A stretch of DNA of 5,839 nucleotides. Source: Promethearchaeia archaeon. Its GTDB lineage: Archaea > Asgardarchaeota > Lokiarchaeia > Sigyniarchaeales > SOKP01. Below the pieces are notes generated by a model. The model did not search any database. It saw only the letters and a list, made by a program, of their open reading frames with translations, and had not been told where the DNA came from. A program made the position numbers and the translations under genes. Where the stretch lies: contig JAHQWS010000160.1 in NCBI GenBank assembly GCA_029856295.1, positions 1-5,839 of the forward strand, written 5' to 3'. Shown piece after piece: positions 1 through 5,444 of this stretch (position 1 is its first letter; the number at the start of each line of letters is the position of its first letter).

Positions 1-394
1 GTTCTTACCAAATAATCCAGGGGTGCTTGCGAAATTTGTTGATCTATTAAACAATAATGATATTCATATAAAAGCAATAACAGTCGCAGAAACCCCAGAT
101 TACGGGCTCTTACTAATTTTAGTTGATAAGTCTGAGGAATGTATTGAACTTTTAGAGGATAATAATTATGAGATTTCTGCTACAACAGTTCTTGCAATTA
201 AACTTTCTGAAGATCTTAATACCTTATTCGATATTGCAAACGTATTAGGAGAAAATAGTCTAAATATAGAATATTTATATATGACTGTAGTTTCTAGTTC
301 TACTCTTATGATTGTAAGAGTTGACGATAAAGATAAAGCACAAGAGGTGCTTAAAAAAAAACGATATGATTTGGTCTCAATTGAAGATTTATAA
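1..394 (+). CDS. Double ACT-domain protein, 5' end cut by window edge
   Basis: This is the 3' part of a gene for a small soluble protein made of two ACT domains, folds that usually bind amino acids. The reading frame is open to the left edge (first whole codon at 2). It reads FLPNNPG directly before the GTG at 23, which matches the first strand and turn of an ACT domain. That GTG is therefore an internal valine and the true start lies outside the window. About 130 residues are visible, and comparison with the paralogue at 441-851 suggests only some 8 are missing. ACT 1 runs to about residue 65 of the visible part and contains VDKSEEC. ACT 2 follows with an N-I-x-x-LY core and a D-x-DKA segment. 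Proteins of this type often sit beside iorAB in archaea, so a sensory role for aromatic amino acids is inferred. The ligand cannot be read from the sequence. Confidence 0.88.
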   Translation, partial: FLPNNPGVLAKFVDLLNNNDIHIKAITVAETPDYGLLLILVDKSEECIELLEDNNYEISATTVLAIKLSEDLNTLFDIANVLGENSLNIEYLYMTVVSSSTLMIVRVDDKDKAQEVLKKKRYDLVSIEDL

Positions 395-402
395 TTCTAT
401 TT

Positions 403-414
403 ATACGTATTTTT
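403..414. terminator. Short palindrome plus T-run between converging ACT genes
   Basis: The 46-bp gap between the two converging ACT genes holds the 8-bp palindrome ATACGTAT (403-410), running into a T-run on the + strand (410-414). It could end transcription of the left-hand gene. The palindrome is short and AT-rich, so this is a weak call. No comparable T-run is seen for the minus-strand gene. Confidence 0.25.
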
Positions 415-440
415 AGTAAATCGCTCATCTGAGAAATTTG

Positions 441-851
441 TTATTTGTATAGATAAACTCCCTTAGATTTAAGGGCTTGACTTGCTTTATCTACATCACT
501 CACATGAATAATTAGCACATTGGTCTTTTTTATGAAGCTACTATAAAGAAAATCAATGTTCACACGGTTATCTGCTAAAATTTCGGCCACTTTTTCAATT
601 TCTTCAGAACTACTAGGATTATGCGGAAGTAATACTCCAATAACATCTTCGGAAGTTATTACTTCATAATTTTTTTGTTTCAAAAGGTTCATACATTCTT
701 CAGATTTATCTACTATGAATAAACATAAACCTGGAACTTGAGATACGGTTATTGACCTTATTGAAATATTATTATCATGTAGCATTTTTGTAAATTTTAC
801 AAGTTCTCCAGGTCTATCGATAAGGCGGACAGAAATTTGAGTTAATGCCAT
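441..851 (-). CDS. Double ACT-domain protein (probable amino-acid sensor)
   Basis: A complete 136-residue protein consisting of two ACT domains (about residues 4-66 and 75-133). ACT 1 shows the typical start V-R-L-I-D-RPGEL, followed by a helix and the strand around SITVSQVPG. VDKSEEC is identical in the paralogue at 1-394. ACT 2 contains VNIDFLYSS and HVSDVDKASQALK. No catalytic or DNA-binding domain is attached, so it probably acts as a ligand-binding dimer or partner protein. The ATG at 851 is preceded by an in-frame stop four codons upstream, which fixes the start. GTGAG lies about 12 nt upstream as a weak ribosome-binding site. It is divergent from iorB across a 276-bp gap and tail to tail with its paralogue. 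Small ACT proteins of this size are known neighbours of iorAB in archaea, where a role in sensing aromatic amino acids or aryl pyruvates is likely but, to my knowledge, not firmly established. Confidence 0.9.
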   Translation of the reverse strand: MALTQISVRLIDRPGELVKFTKMLHDNNISIRSITVSQVPGLCLFIVDKSEECMNLLKQKNYEVITSEDVIGVLLPHNPSSSEEIEKVAEILADNRVNIDFLYSSFIKKTNVLIIHVSDVDKASQALKSKGVYLYK

Positions 852-893
852 CTTAATTTTTTCTCACATAATTGAATATAACTTTACTTTACT

Positions 894-930
894 CTTTTAA
901 AAATTTAATAATAATATAAATATATTTCGA
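894..930 (-). promoter_or_regulatory. Putative archaeal promoter of the ACT gene (minus strand)
   Basis: Read on the minus strand, TCGAAA (930-925) is a BRE-like element directly followed by the TATA-like TATATTTAT (924-916). Transcription would start about 25 nt further on, near 894, leaving a leader of about 43 nt before the ATG at 851. The region is very AT-rich, so this is only a plausible assignment. The rest of the 852-1127 gap shows no gene, tRNA or convincing repeat. Confidence 0.4.
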
Positions 931-1076
931 AATTCTATTAGTATAAAAAATTGAAAGCGGGTAAAATGCCTATTTTTCATTTATTTTAACATCTTTTTTA
1001 ATCGTTGATATTTAAGAAGAAAAGAAATAAAATTAAAAACTAAAAAGAATTTACTTTACAAAATATTTAGTCAGAT

Positions 1077-1090
1077 TATTTATTTAAAAG
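1077..1090 (+). promoter_or_regulatory. Putative TATA box of iorB
   Basis: The segment TTATTTATTTAAAA lies about 45 nt before the iorB ATG. A start about 25 nt downstream of its centre, near 1109, would give a short leader of about 19 nt. No Shine-Dalgarno-like sequence is seen just before the ATG at 1128, which fits a short-leader archaeal mRNA. Another TATA-like stretch (1060-1068) is a possible alternative. Confidence 0.35.
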
Positions 1091-1127
1091 CCCATCAATT
1101 TATTTTTGATAAATAGAAAAGTTTGTC

Positions 1128-2021
1128 ATGGCAACAGATATCCGTGGTAAAAGCTATTTAAAGAGTGAAGATCTAATTACAGAAAAAGAGAATTATAATG
1201 CTTTATGCGTTGGGATAGGCGGGACGGGGGTAATTCGCGCGAGTATGATTTTAGGATGGTCAGCATTACATGAGGGCTTTAAAGTCCGCACAGCCGAAAC
1301 TCATGGAATGTCCCAGCGTGGAGGCTCAGTTTCTTCTTATTTACGTTTTGGAAAAACACTTGAGAGTCCGTTTATGGTTGAAGGTGATTTGGATGTGTTA
1401 ATTGCATTTGAGATTTCAGAATGTTTAAGAAATTTACATTTCGCAAATAAAAATACATATATAATCGCTTCTAAAAATTCGGTAATCCCCCCGTCAGTCC
1501 TAACACATAGATCATTAAAAATAGATGGTAATAAATGTGTCGGTTGCGGAAATTGTATCGCGCACTGTATCCCTAACGAAATTTTTCTCCAATCTAGGCA
1601 TAAAAATTTCTATACTCTGATGAAGAGTCCTACAAGAGTAGTGGTTAATGGATATAATCGAGTTTTAGAATCATGTACGGGTTGTGTTCAATGTATAATC
1701 GATAAAGTTTGTCCTTTTGGGGCAATAGAGGCTTTTAATGAATGGGAATATGTAGATGTTAGTTTAATTGAAGAAGATATTAAATCAGTATCAGAAAATG
1801 TAATAATAATAGATGCCAATAAAATTGCGATTGAAGCAGGAAACATATTGACTGCGAATGTAGTTCTTTTAGGAGTTTTAGCAGGAGTTAATATTATTCC
1901 GCTTTCTGAAAAAATTTTAAAAGAAACTGTAAAAAGATTTGTCCCTAAAAAAGCCTTAGATGTAAATATTAAAGCTTTTAATATAGGGTTTAAAATTGGT
2001 AAAGAATATAAAAAGAAATAA
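1128..2021 (+). CDS. iorB: Indolepyruvate ferredoxin oxidoreductase beta subunit with inserted ferredoxin module
   Basis: This is the small subunit of indolepyruvate:ferredoxin oxidoreductase, a gamma-type domain of the 2-oxoacid oxidoreductase family. With IorA it converts aryl pyruvates and CoA to aryl-acetyl-CoA, CO2 and reduced ferredoxin in the cytoplasm. Family marks are GIGGTGV (29-35), ETHGMSQRGGSV (57-68), the SPF and EGDLDVL segment (80-91) and FEISECLR (94-101). The fold resumes at IIIDANKIAIEAGN (226-239) and ends with the VPKKALDVNIKAFNIG segment. The protein has 297 residues, against about 200 for ordinary IorB. The excess lies mainly between about 128 and 206 and carries two four-cysteine motifs: C137/C140/C143/C147 and C183/C186/C189/C195. 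The first 22 residues are a charged extension with no alternative ATG, GTG or TTG start inside it, and an in-frame TAA lies at 1110-1112. It precedes iorA by 82 bp, the reverse of the common iorA-iorB order. Confidence 0.93.
   Translation: MATDIRGKSYLKSEDLITEKENYNALCVGIGGTGVIRASMILGWSALHEGFKVRTAETHGMSQRGGSVSSYLRFGKTLESPFMVEGDLDVLIAFEISECLRNLHFANKNTYIIASKNSVIPPSVLTHRSLKIDGNKCVGCGNCIAHCIPNEIFLQSRHKNFYTLMKSPTRVVVNGYNRVLESCTGCVQCIIDKVCPFGAIEAFNEWEYVDVSLIEEDIKSVSENVIIIDANKIAIEAGNILTANVVLLGVLAGVNIIPLSEKILKETVKRFVPKKALDVNIKAFNIGFKIGKEYKKK
1509..1745 (+). other. 2x[4Fe-4S] ferredoxin-like domain inserted in IorB
   Basis: Codons for about residues 128-206 of IorB encode a module absent from the usual family fold. 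Cluster motif 1 is CxxCxxCxxxC (137-147). Motif 2 is CxxCxxCx5CP (183-196), followed by FGAIEAF. The linker between the motifs is 35 residues (148-182). The module resembles the C-terminal ferredoxin domain of the neighbouring IorA: both end CPFGAIE and both place VNG and a serine before the second motif. However, the x3 and x5 spacings are swapped (IorA has x5 then x3), and the IorA linker is only 16 residues. All eight cysteines needed for two cubane clusters are present. The boundaries are estimated by eye from where IorB-like sequence stops and resumes. Confidence 0.85.
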
Positions 2022-2090
2022 TAAAAACAATAGCAATTCTGTTATTTGTTAAAATTATTAATTTAATTGTTTAAAATTACAATGTAATAT

Positions 2091-2094
2091 GGTG
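2091..2094 (+). promoter_or_regulatory. Ribosome-binding site of iorA
   Basis: GGTG sits 9 nt before the iorA ATG and matches part of the archaeal Shine-Dalgarno consensus GGAGGTGAT. It supports the start at 2104. The 82-bp gap after iorB also contains a TATA-like TTTAAAATT (about 2070-2078), which could give iorA an extra promoter. The A/T content makes that uncertain. Confidence 0.45.
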
Positions 2095-2103
2095 TAAATT
2101 ATA

Positions 2104-3981
2104 ATGAGTATTCCATTTTATGCCTTAGATAAACCTGGTGAGAAAGGGGTGGTTTTAGGAAATGAGGGAATTGCAAGAGGTGTTTTTGAAGCGGGTATAA
2201 TTGTTGCTTCTGGCTATCCAGGAACTCCTTCCTCAGAAATAATGGAAGCTTTAGTTGAAATTCATAAATATCACCCTAATTTTGAAATTGAATGGTCTAC
2301 AAATGAAGCTGTGGGATTTCAAGTAGCATTAGGAGCTTCAATGTGCAATGCGAGATCATTTGCATGTATGAAGCACGTAGGATTAAATGTAGCTGCTGAT
2401 GCATTTATGACTGCTACTTATGCTGGGGCACATGGTGGTTTTATAGTCCTTTCTGCCGATGATCCTAATTGTTATTCCAGTCAAAATGAACAAGATAATC
2501 GATATTATGGTTTGCATGCTTTATGTCCCATTTTTGAAGCAATAAATATACAGGAAGCTAAGGATATAATAAAATATGCGTTTGATTTCTCCGAAGAGTT
2601 CCAAACAATAGTCATGATGCGAACAGAAACTCGATTAAATCACGCTCGAGGTGATCTAATACTGGGTGAAATAGAAAAGATTGAGGGAAGGACTTATGAT
2701 TTCGATAAAGATAGAGATAGATGGACTTTTCTACCCTCAAATGCAAGAATACAAAGGCTAAAACAAATAGAAAGAATTAATAAGTTGCGAGAATTTTCAG
2801 ATAAGTTTCCTTACACTAAATTGGATGTTAAAGATGGTGCAAAAATCGGTATAATTTCATCAGGAATACCATATTCCTATGCCAATGATGCACTTTTGAA
2901 ATTAAACTTGACAGAGAAAGTATCTACTCTAAAATTAGGGATGGTGTTTCCCCAACCAGAAAAGCTGATGGCTACATTATTTGAAAATTCAGAAAAAATT
3001 ATTATTATTGAACAATTAGAGCCATTTTTAGAAGATTTTGCAAAGAAACTAGCCTTTGAATTGGATGTAAATATTGAAATAGTAGGAAAAAAATATTTTC
3101 AGAGAAACGCTGAATTAACCCTCAATAAAGTAATAGATGGAATTACAAAGTTTTTAGAAATTCCAAATCCTTTTGTTGATTTACCCGTTAACACCGAAGG
3201 CTTGCATTTTGCATCTCCACGCCCTCCTGTCTTATGCCCAGGGTGTTCACATCGTAATACCTATTATGCATTAAAATTGATGGAACAGAAATTAGGTAAA
3301 AACTTCGTTTACTCATCAGATATAGGTTGCTATACTTTAGGATTTTATAAACCATTGGAAGCTGTAGACACATGTATATGTATGGGGGCATCTATTGGCA
3401 TGGCAAATGGAATAGCAAAACTTCATAACGGTCCTGTCTTGGCAATCATTGGAGATTCTACTTTTTTCCATACGGGAATCCCTGGTTTAATTGATGCAGT
3501 TTATAATCAAAATAATGTATTGGTAATCATTATGGATAATAATGCAACTGCTATGACTGGTTTTCAACCACATCCAGGTACAGGTATAAAGATTACAGGT
3601 GAACCCGGCACCAAAATTCCTTTAGAATCAATAGTACGAGGTGCGGGAATCCCGGAAGACCACCTATGGATCGTTGATGCAAATGACCTAGAGCAAACTA
3701 CTAAAGCAATTGAAGAAGCTGTAAATACCAAAGGCCCGAGGGTTATAATTTCACGTCATCCATGCGCTTTACTTGAAAGATCAATACATAGAGATAAAAA
3801 AATAATTCCAGCTCAAATAAATACTGAGAAATGCAATAATTGCATGATCTGTATCAAGAATTTTGGCTGTCCTGCTATAACCTTAGTTAACGGTAAGGTT
3901 TCTATTGTTGAGAGGAGTTGTAATGGATGTGGTGTTTGTGTAAAAATATGTCCCTTCGGGGCTATTGAGCAAATCGAATAA
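2104..3981 (+). CDS. iorA: Indolepyruvate ferredoxin oxidoreductase alpha subunit
   Basis: The catalytic TPP-dependent subunit, 625 residues, normal for the family. It oxidatively decarboxylates aryl pyruvates from Trp, Phe and Tyr transamination, passing two electrons through iron-sulfur clusters to ferredoxin and releasing aryl-acetyl-CoA with IorB. The N-terminal pyrimidine-binding domain (about 15-200) starts with LGNEGIARG, then SGYPGTPSSEI (36-46) and EWSTNEAVGFQVA with the probable TPP glutamate E68. A middle transketolase-C-like domain spans about 245-350. The TPP/Mg domain (about 370-560) has PRPPVLCPGCSHR (372-384), SDIGCYTLG (405-413), GDSTFFHTG (450-458) and the metal-ligand region DNNATAMTG (478-486). 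The C-terminus carries a 2x[4Fe-4S] ferredoxin domain: C577/C580/C583/C589 with CxxCxxCx5CPA spacing, and C606/C609/C612/C616 followed by PFGAIE. No key residue is missing. It probably shares a transcript with iorB. Confidence 0.97.
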   Translation: MSIPFYALDKPGEKGVVLGNEGIARGVFEAGIIVASGYPGTPSSEIMEALVEIHKYHPNFEIEWSTNEAVGFQVALGASMCNARSFACMKHVGLNVAADAFMTATYAGAHGGFIVLSADDPNCYSSQNEQDNRYYGLHALCPIFEAINIQEAKDIIKYAFDFSEEFQTIVMMRTETRLNHARGDLILGEIEKIEGRTYDFDKDRDRWTFLPSNARIQRLKQIERINKLREFSDKFPYTKLDVKDGAKIGIISSGIPYSYANDALLKLNLTEKVSTLKLGMVFPQPEKLMATLFENSEKIIIIEQLEPFLEDFAKKLAFELDVNIEIVGKKYFQRNAELTLNKVIDGITKFLEIPNPFVDLPVNTEGLHFASPRPPVLCPGCSHRNTYYALKLMEQKLGKNFVYSSDIGCYTLGFYKPLEAVDTCICMGASIGMANGIAKLHNGPVLAIIGDSTFFHTGIPGLIDAVYNQNNVLVIIMDNNATAMTGFQPHPGTGIKITGEPGTKIPLESIVRGAGIPEDHLWIVDANDLEQTTKAIEEAVNTKGPRVIISRHPCALLERSIHRDKKIIPAQINTEKCNNCMICIKNFGCPAITLVNGKVSIVERSCNGCGVCVKICPFGAIEQIE

Positions 3982-4071
3982 AAAATGTACTTATAATTCA
4001 ATTTCAATGGCATCTAAATTTCGAATATAAATCTTTGGGCTAATACTCAATGGTTTAAAGGCTCTCTGGAA

Positions 4072-4088
4072 TTTTAATTTATTTTTTT
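4072..4088 (+). terminator. T-rich tract downstream of iorA
   Basis: This is the first long T-rich stretch after the iorA stop codon, ending in seven consecutive T residues (4082-4088). Archaeal transcription commonly ends at such tracts without a hairpin. It lies about 100 nt past the stop, so a sizeable 3' UTR would result. The stretch before it, 3982-4071, shows no gene or clear structure. Confidence 0.4.
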
Positions 4089-4127
4089 CACTATCAATGT
4101 CTTAATAAAATTGGGTTATCGATCAAT

Positions 4128-4199
4128 AAGTATCATGTAAAAATTTTTTTTGTACAAAAATTGGGATGATACTTTTTAAACAAATTAATTTTCATCCCA
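4128..4199. repeat. Two overlapping, mutually exclusive inverted repeats
   Basis: AAGTATCAT (4128-4136) is perfectly complementary to ATGATACTT (4166-4174). The loop between them contains the 14-bp palindrome TTTTTGTACAAAAA (4147-4160). TGGGATGA (4162-4169) is also perfectly complementary to TCATCCCA (4192-4199). Both pairings use 4166-4169, so only one can form at a time. A T-run (4173-4177) follows the first stem. This may be a transcription end structure between the converging genes. In DNA this AT-rich a 9-bp repeat at this spacing is not rare, so the functional call is weak. Confidence 0.4.
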
Positions 4200-4362
4200 T
4201 GGATTTCAAGAAAAATTTTTTATTTCAACTAAATTTATGAATTATTTTAGCTTTTATTTTTAAAAATAGGAAGTATGGTTAAAAGAATGATTCCTAATCC
4301 ATAGAATATTTCTATAGTAAGCTAATTGATTGAATAATTAAACCAAACGTTCATAAAATTGA

Positions 4363-4377
4363 CGAAAGATTTATTAA
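4363..4377 (+). promoter_or_regulatory. Putative BRE/TATA promoter of the structured RNA
   Basis: CGAAAG (4363-4368) looks like an archaeal BRE and is directly followed by ATTTATTAA (4369-4377), a TATA-like element. A start about 25-27 nt downstream of the TATA centre falls at 4398-4401, exactly where the first hairpin of the candidate RNA begins. A second TATA-like stretch at 4384-4390 would start transcription inside that hairpin and fits less well. Confidence 0.45.
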
Positions 4378-4399
4378 TGCGAGTATATATAGATAGATC

Positions 4400-4525
4400 T
4401 AGATGAAAAATAAAATTTTCATCTGTAGTGGAATGTTTGTTTTTAGCCCATAATTTATTCCTCCACTAATATTTCATGAGCTACTTGTGAAAGTTTTTCA
4501 CAAGCATTCCATTACTTTTTTTTTT
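4400..4525 (+). ncRNA. Candidate structured non-coding RNA of unknown family
   Basis: Four helices abut with almost no unpaired bases between them. P0: AGATGAAAA (4401-4409) pairs with 4416-4424 around a 6-nt loop. P1: GTAGTGGAATG (4425-4435) pairs with CATTCCATTAC (4505-4515), 11 pairs including one G-U. P2: 4444-4451 pairs with 4476-4483, seven pairs with one C/A mismatch. P3: CTTGTGAAA (4484-4492) pairs with TTTCACAAG (4496-4504) around a 3-nt loop. P0 ends at 4424 and P1 starts at 4425. P2 ends at 4483 and P3 starts at 4484. P3 ends at 4504 and the P1 return strand starts at 4505. Ten T residues follow at once (4516-4525). An upstream BRE/TATA is placed correctly for a start near 4400. 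The shape is a three-way junction closed by P1. It does not match tRNA, 5S rRNA, SRP RNA or RNase P RNA motifs that I can recognise. No reading frame of note overlaps it. Confidence 0.55.
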
Positions 4526-4533
4526 AGTTTTTT
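4516..4533 (+). terminator. T10 tract ending the candidate RNA
   Basis: Ten consecutive T residues (4516-4525) directly follow the 3' strand of helix P1, and a second run of six T follows at 4528-4533. It is the longest T-run of the 3982-4651 gap. Its place right after a GC-containing stem is what would be expected of a strong archaeal terminator on the + strand. Confidence 0.55.
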
Positions 4534-4629
4534 CCTTTAAGAATTTAGTTAGACTTGGATATCCAATTTAAAACTAAAAATATAATTATGGTACGTTGAA
4601 AATTAATTTAGAAATAATGGTTTTGTTGT

Positions 4630-4648
4630 AAAAAATTAGATAAAAAAA
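4630..4648 (-). terminator. T-tract terminator of the DUF998 gene
   Basis: On the minus strand the stop codon at 4654-4652 is followed after 3 nt by seven T residues (4648-4642) and then six more (4635-4630). This is a typical hairpin-less archaeal terminator. The interval between it and the candidate RNA (4534-4629) shows no gene or clear structure. Confidence 0.5.
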
Positions 4649-4651
4649 GTA

Positions 4652-5308
4652 TTATTTGTTTTTTAAAGTATAGTAAATATGTGATATAGTCCATACTCCA
4701 GTTGCGTATAAACCAATCCATTCTATTATATAAGTATATGCTTCAAATGGAGTAGCAGTGGAATACTGAATTATAACAATTGTAATAAATGCTCCAAATA
4801 ATATCGCTATTACAAAAGATAAAATGGACAATGAGATTGGAACTTCCGGAATTATATACTCAGAAAAGCCATAAATTAATAACATAAATAGTAGTCCATA
4901 AAATAAAATACCCGCTGTGATAATATGCATATTATAAGAGAATAGGTTATTAGGATCTAAAGGAAAAAATCCTATTAAGACAAGACCTATCGAAGCAATT
5001 AATCCAGCAATCATCCCTTTTATAACTAGATTCAAATTTTTATCTTTTTTTTTTAGATACCAACCTAAATAGATAAAATATGGTATAAGGAAAACTCCAG
5101 TAAGGATCATACCAATATTGAAAATAATATCAGAGTTATTTGGTCCAGCACCTAAATCACTTATGAAATTTGTACTTATGCTAAAACTCGGATCTATTGC
5201 TAGATATAGCATTTGTGCCGCTGTAATGGAAATTGCTGCAGTTATGAATGCTATTATGCCAAAATAACTTCCATTAATTTTCTCATAAAATTTATCTAAT
5301 TTTTCCAT
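4652..5308 (-). CDS. DUF998-like six-helix membrane protein
   Basis: A 218-residue integral membrane protein of unknown function that resembles the DUF998 family. Six hydrophobic segments are seen at about residues 15-37, 61-84, 95-114, 125-147, 157-181 and 189-213. Family-like features are STNFISDLGAG (45-55) between helices 1 and 2, GFFPLDPN (113-120) after helix 3, and a histidine early in helix 4 (H128). A short lysine-rich loop (86-92) follows helix 2 and the tail ends LKNK, suggesting these face the cytoplasm. There is no signal peptide beyond helix 1. The ATG at 5308 has GTGA 6 nt upstream as a ribosome-binding site. The gene appears to be transcribed alone: it has its own promoter-like element and a T-tract terminator. 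Nothing in the sequence ties it to the IOR genes, and no substrate can be assigned. Confidence 0.8.
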   Translation of the reverse strand: MEKLDKFYEKINGSYFGIIAFITAAISITAAQMLYLAIDPSFSISTNFISDLGAGPNNSDIIFNIGMILTGVFLIPYFIYLGWYLKKKDKNLNLVIKGMIAGLIASIGLVLIGFFPLDPNNLFSYNMHIITAGILFYGLLFMLLIYGFSEYIIPEVPISLSILSFVIAILFGAFITIVIIQYSTATPFEAYTYIIEWIGLYATGVWTISHIYYTLKNK

Positions 5309-5342
5309 TGGAATTCACTAAACTTTTTACTTTTTAGTTAAA

Positions 5343-5400
5343 CTTAAAAATTGCTTATCAAGTATTTAAAAATTTCTTAAATAAGCTTAAAATTTGCTTA
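5343..5400. repeat. Pair of 15-bp direct repeats flanking the DUF998 promoter
   Basis: CTTAAAAATTGCTTA (5343-5357) and CTTAAAATTTGCTTA (5386-5400) match at 14 of 15 positions and are 43 bp apart, close to four helical turns. One copy lies just upstream of the predicted BRE/TATA of the minus-strand gene, the other between TATA and start codon. This is the arrangement expected of paired operator sites for a regulator that blocks the promoter. The binding protein is unknown. Confidence 0.45.
5363..5376 (-). promoter_or_regulatory. Putative BRE/TATA promoter of the DUF998 gene
   Basis: On the minus strand GAAA (5376-5373) directly precedes TTTTTAAATA (5372-5363), a good archaeal BRE/TATA match. 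Transcription would begin near 5340, giving a leader of about 30 nt that carries the GTGA ribosome-binding site (5318-5315). Confidence 0.5.
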
Positions 5401-5407
5401 GACTTTT

Positions 5408-5429
5408 AAAAAATGTTTAAATTAAAAAA
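5408..5429 (-). terminator. T-tracts downstream of etfA
   Basis: On the minus strand, two runs of six T (5429-5424 and 5413-5408) lie 15 and 31 nt past the etfA stop codon. They probably end the etfA transcript before the separate DUF998 promoter. Confidence 0.45.
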
Positions 5430-5444
5430 GAAATTGAATTTTAC

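Noticed and set aside
23..25. GTG as a start codon of the left-hand ACT gene
   Set aside because: The frame is open upstream to the edge and encodes FLPNNPG, the conserved beginning of an ACT domain, so this GTG is an internal valine.
883..1059. TTTACTTTAC repeated at 883-892 and 1050-1059 in the divergent promoter region
   Set aside because: A 10-mer of this composition is expected to recur by chance at a noticeable rate in 276 bp of such AT-rich DNA, and its placement relative to the two promoters is not consistent.
3188..3391. 67-codon minus-strand open frame
   Set aside because: It is fully inside iorA, opposite the conserved CPGC and DIGCY region, and its product shows no recognisable domain.
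3813..4013. 66-codon minus-strand open frame
   Set aside because: It mostly mirrors the cysteine-rich ferredoxin tail of iorA and has no domain of its own.
4267..4315. Small 6-bp hairpins (4267-4296 and 4301-4315)
   Set aside because: Short AT-rich stems like these are expected by chance in this composition and have no adjoining promoter or terminator.
4443..4464. Minus-strand GGAGG followed 8 nt later by ATG-GGC-TAA
   Set aside because: It has the look of a ribosome-binding site and start, but the frame is two codons long and lies inside the candidate structured RNA; most likely chance.
4400..4525. tRNA, 5S rRNA, hammerhead ribozyme or C/D box RNA at the hairpin cluster
   Set aside because: There is no T-loop GTTCRA, no CTGATGA plus GAAA hammerhead core, no proper C and D boxes and no 5S signature sequences, so I leave the family unknown.
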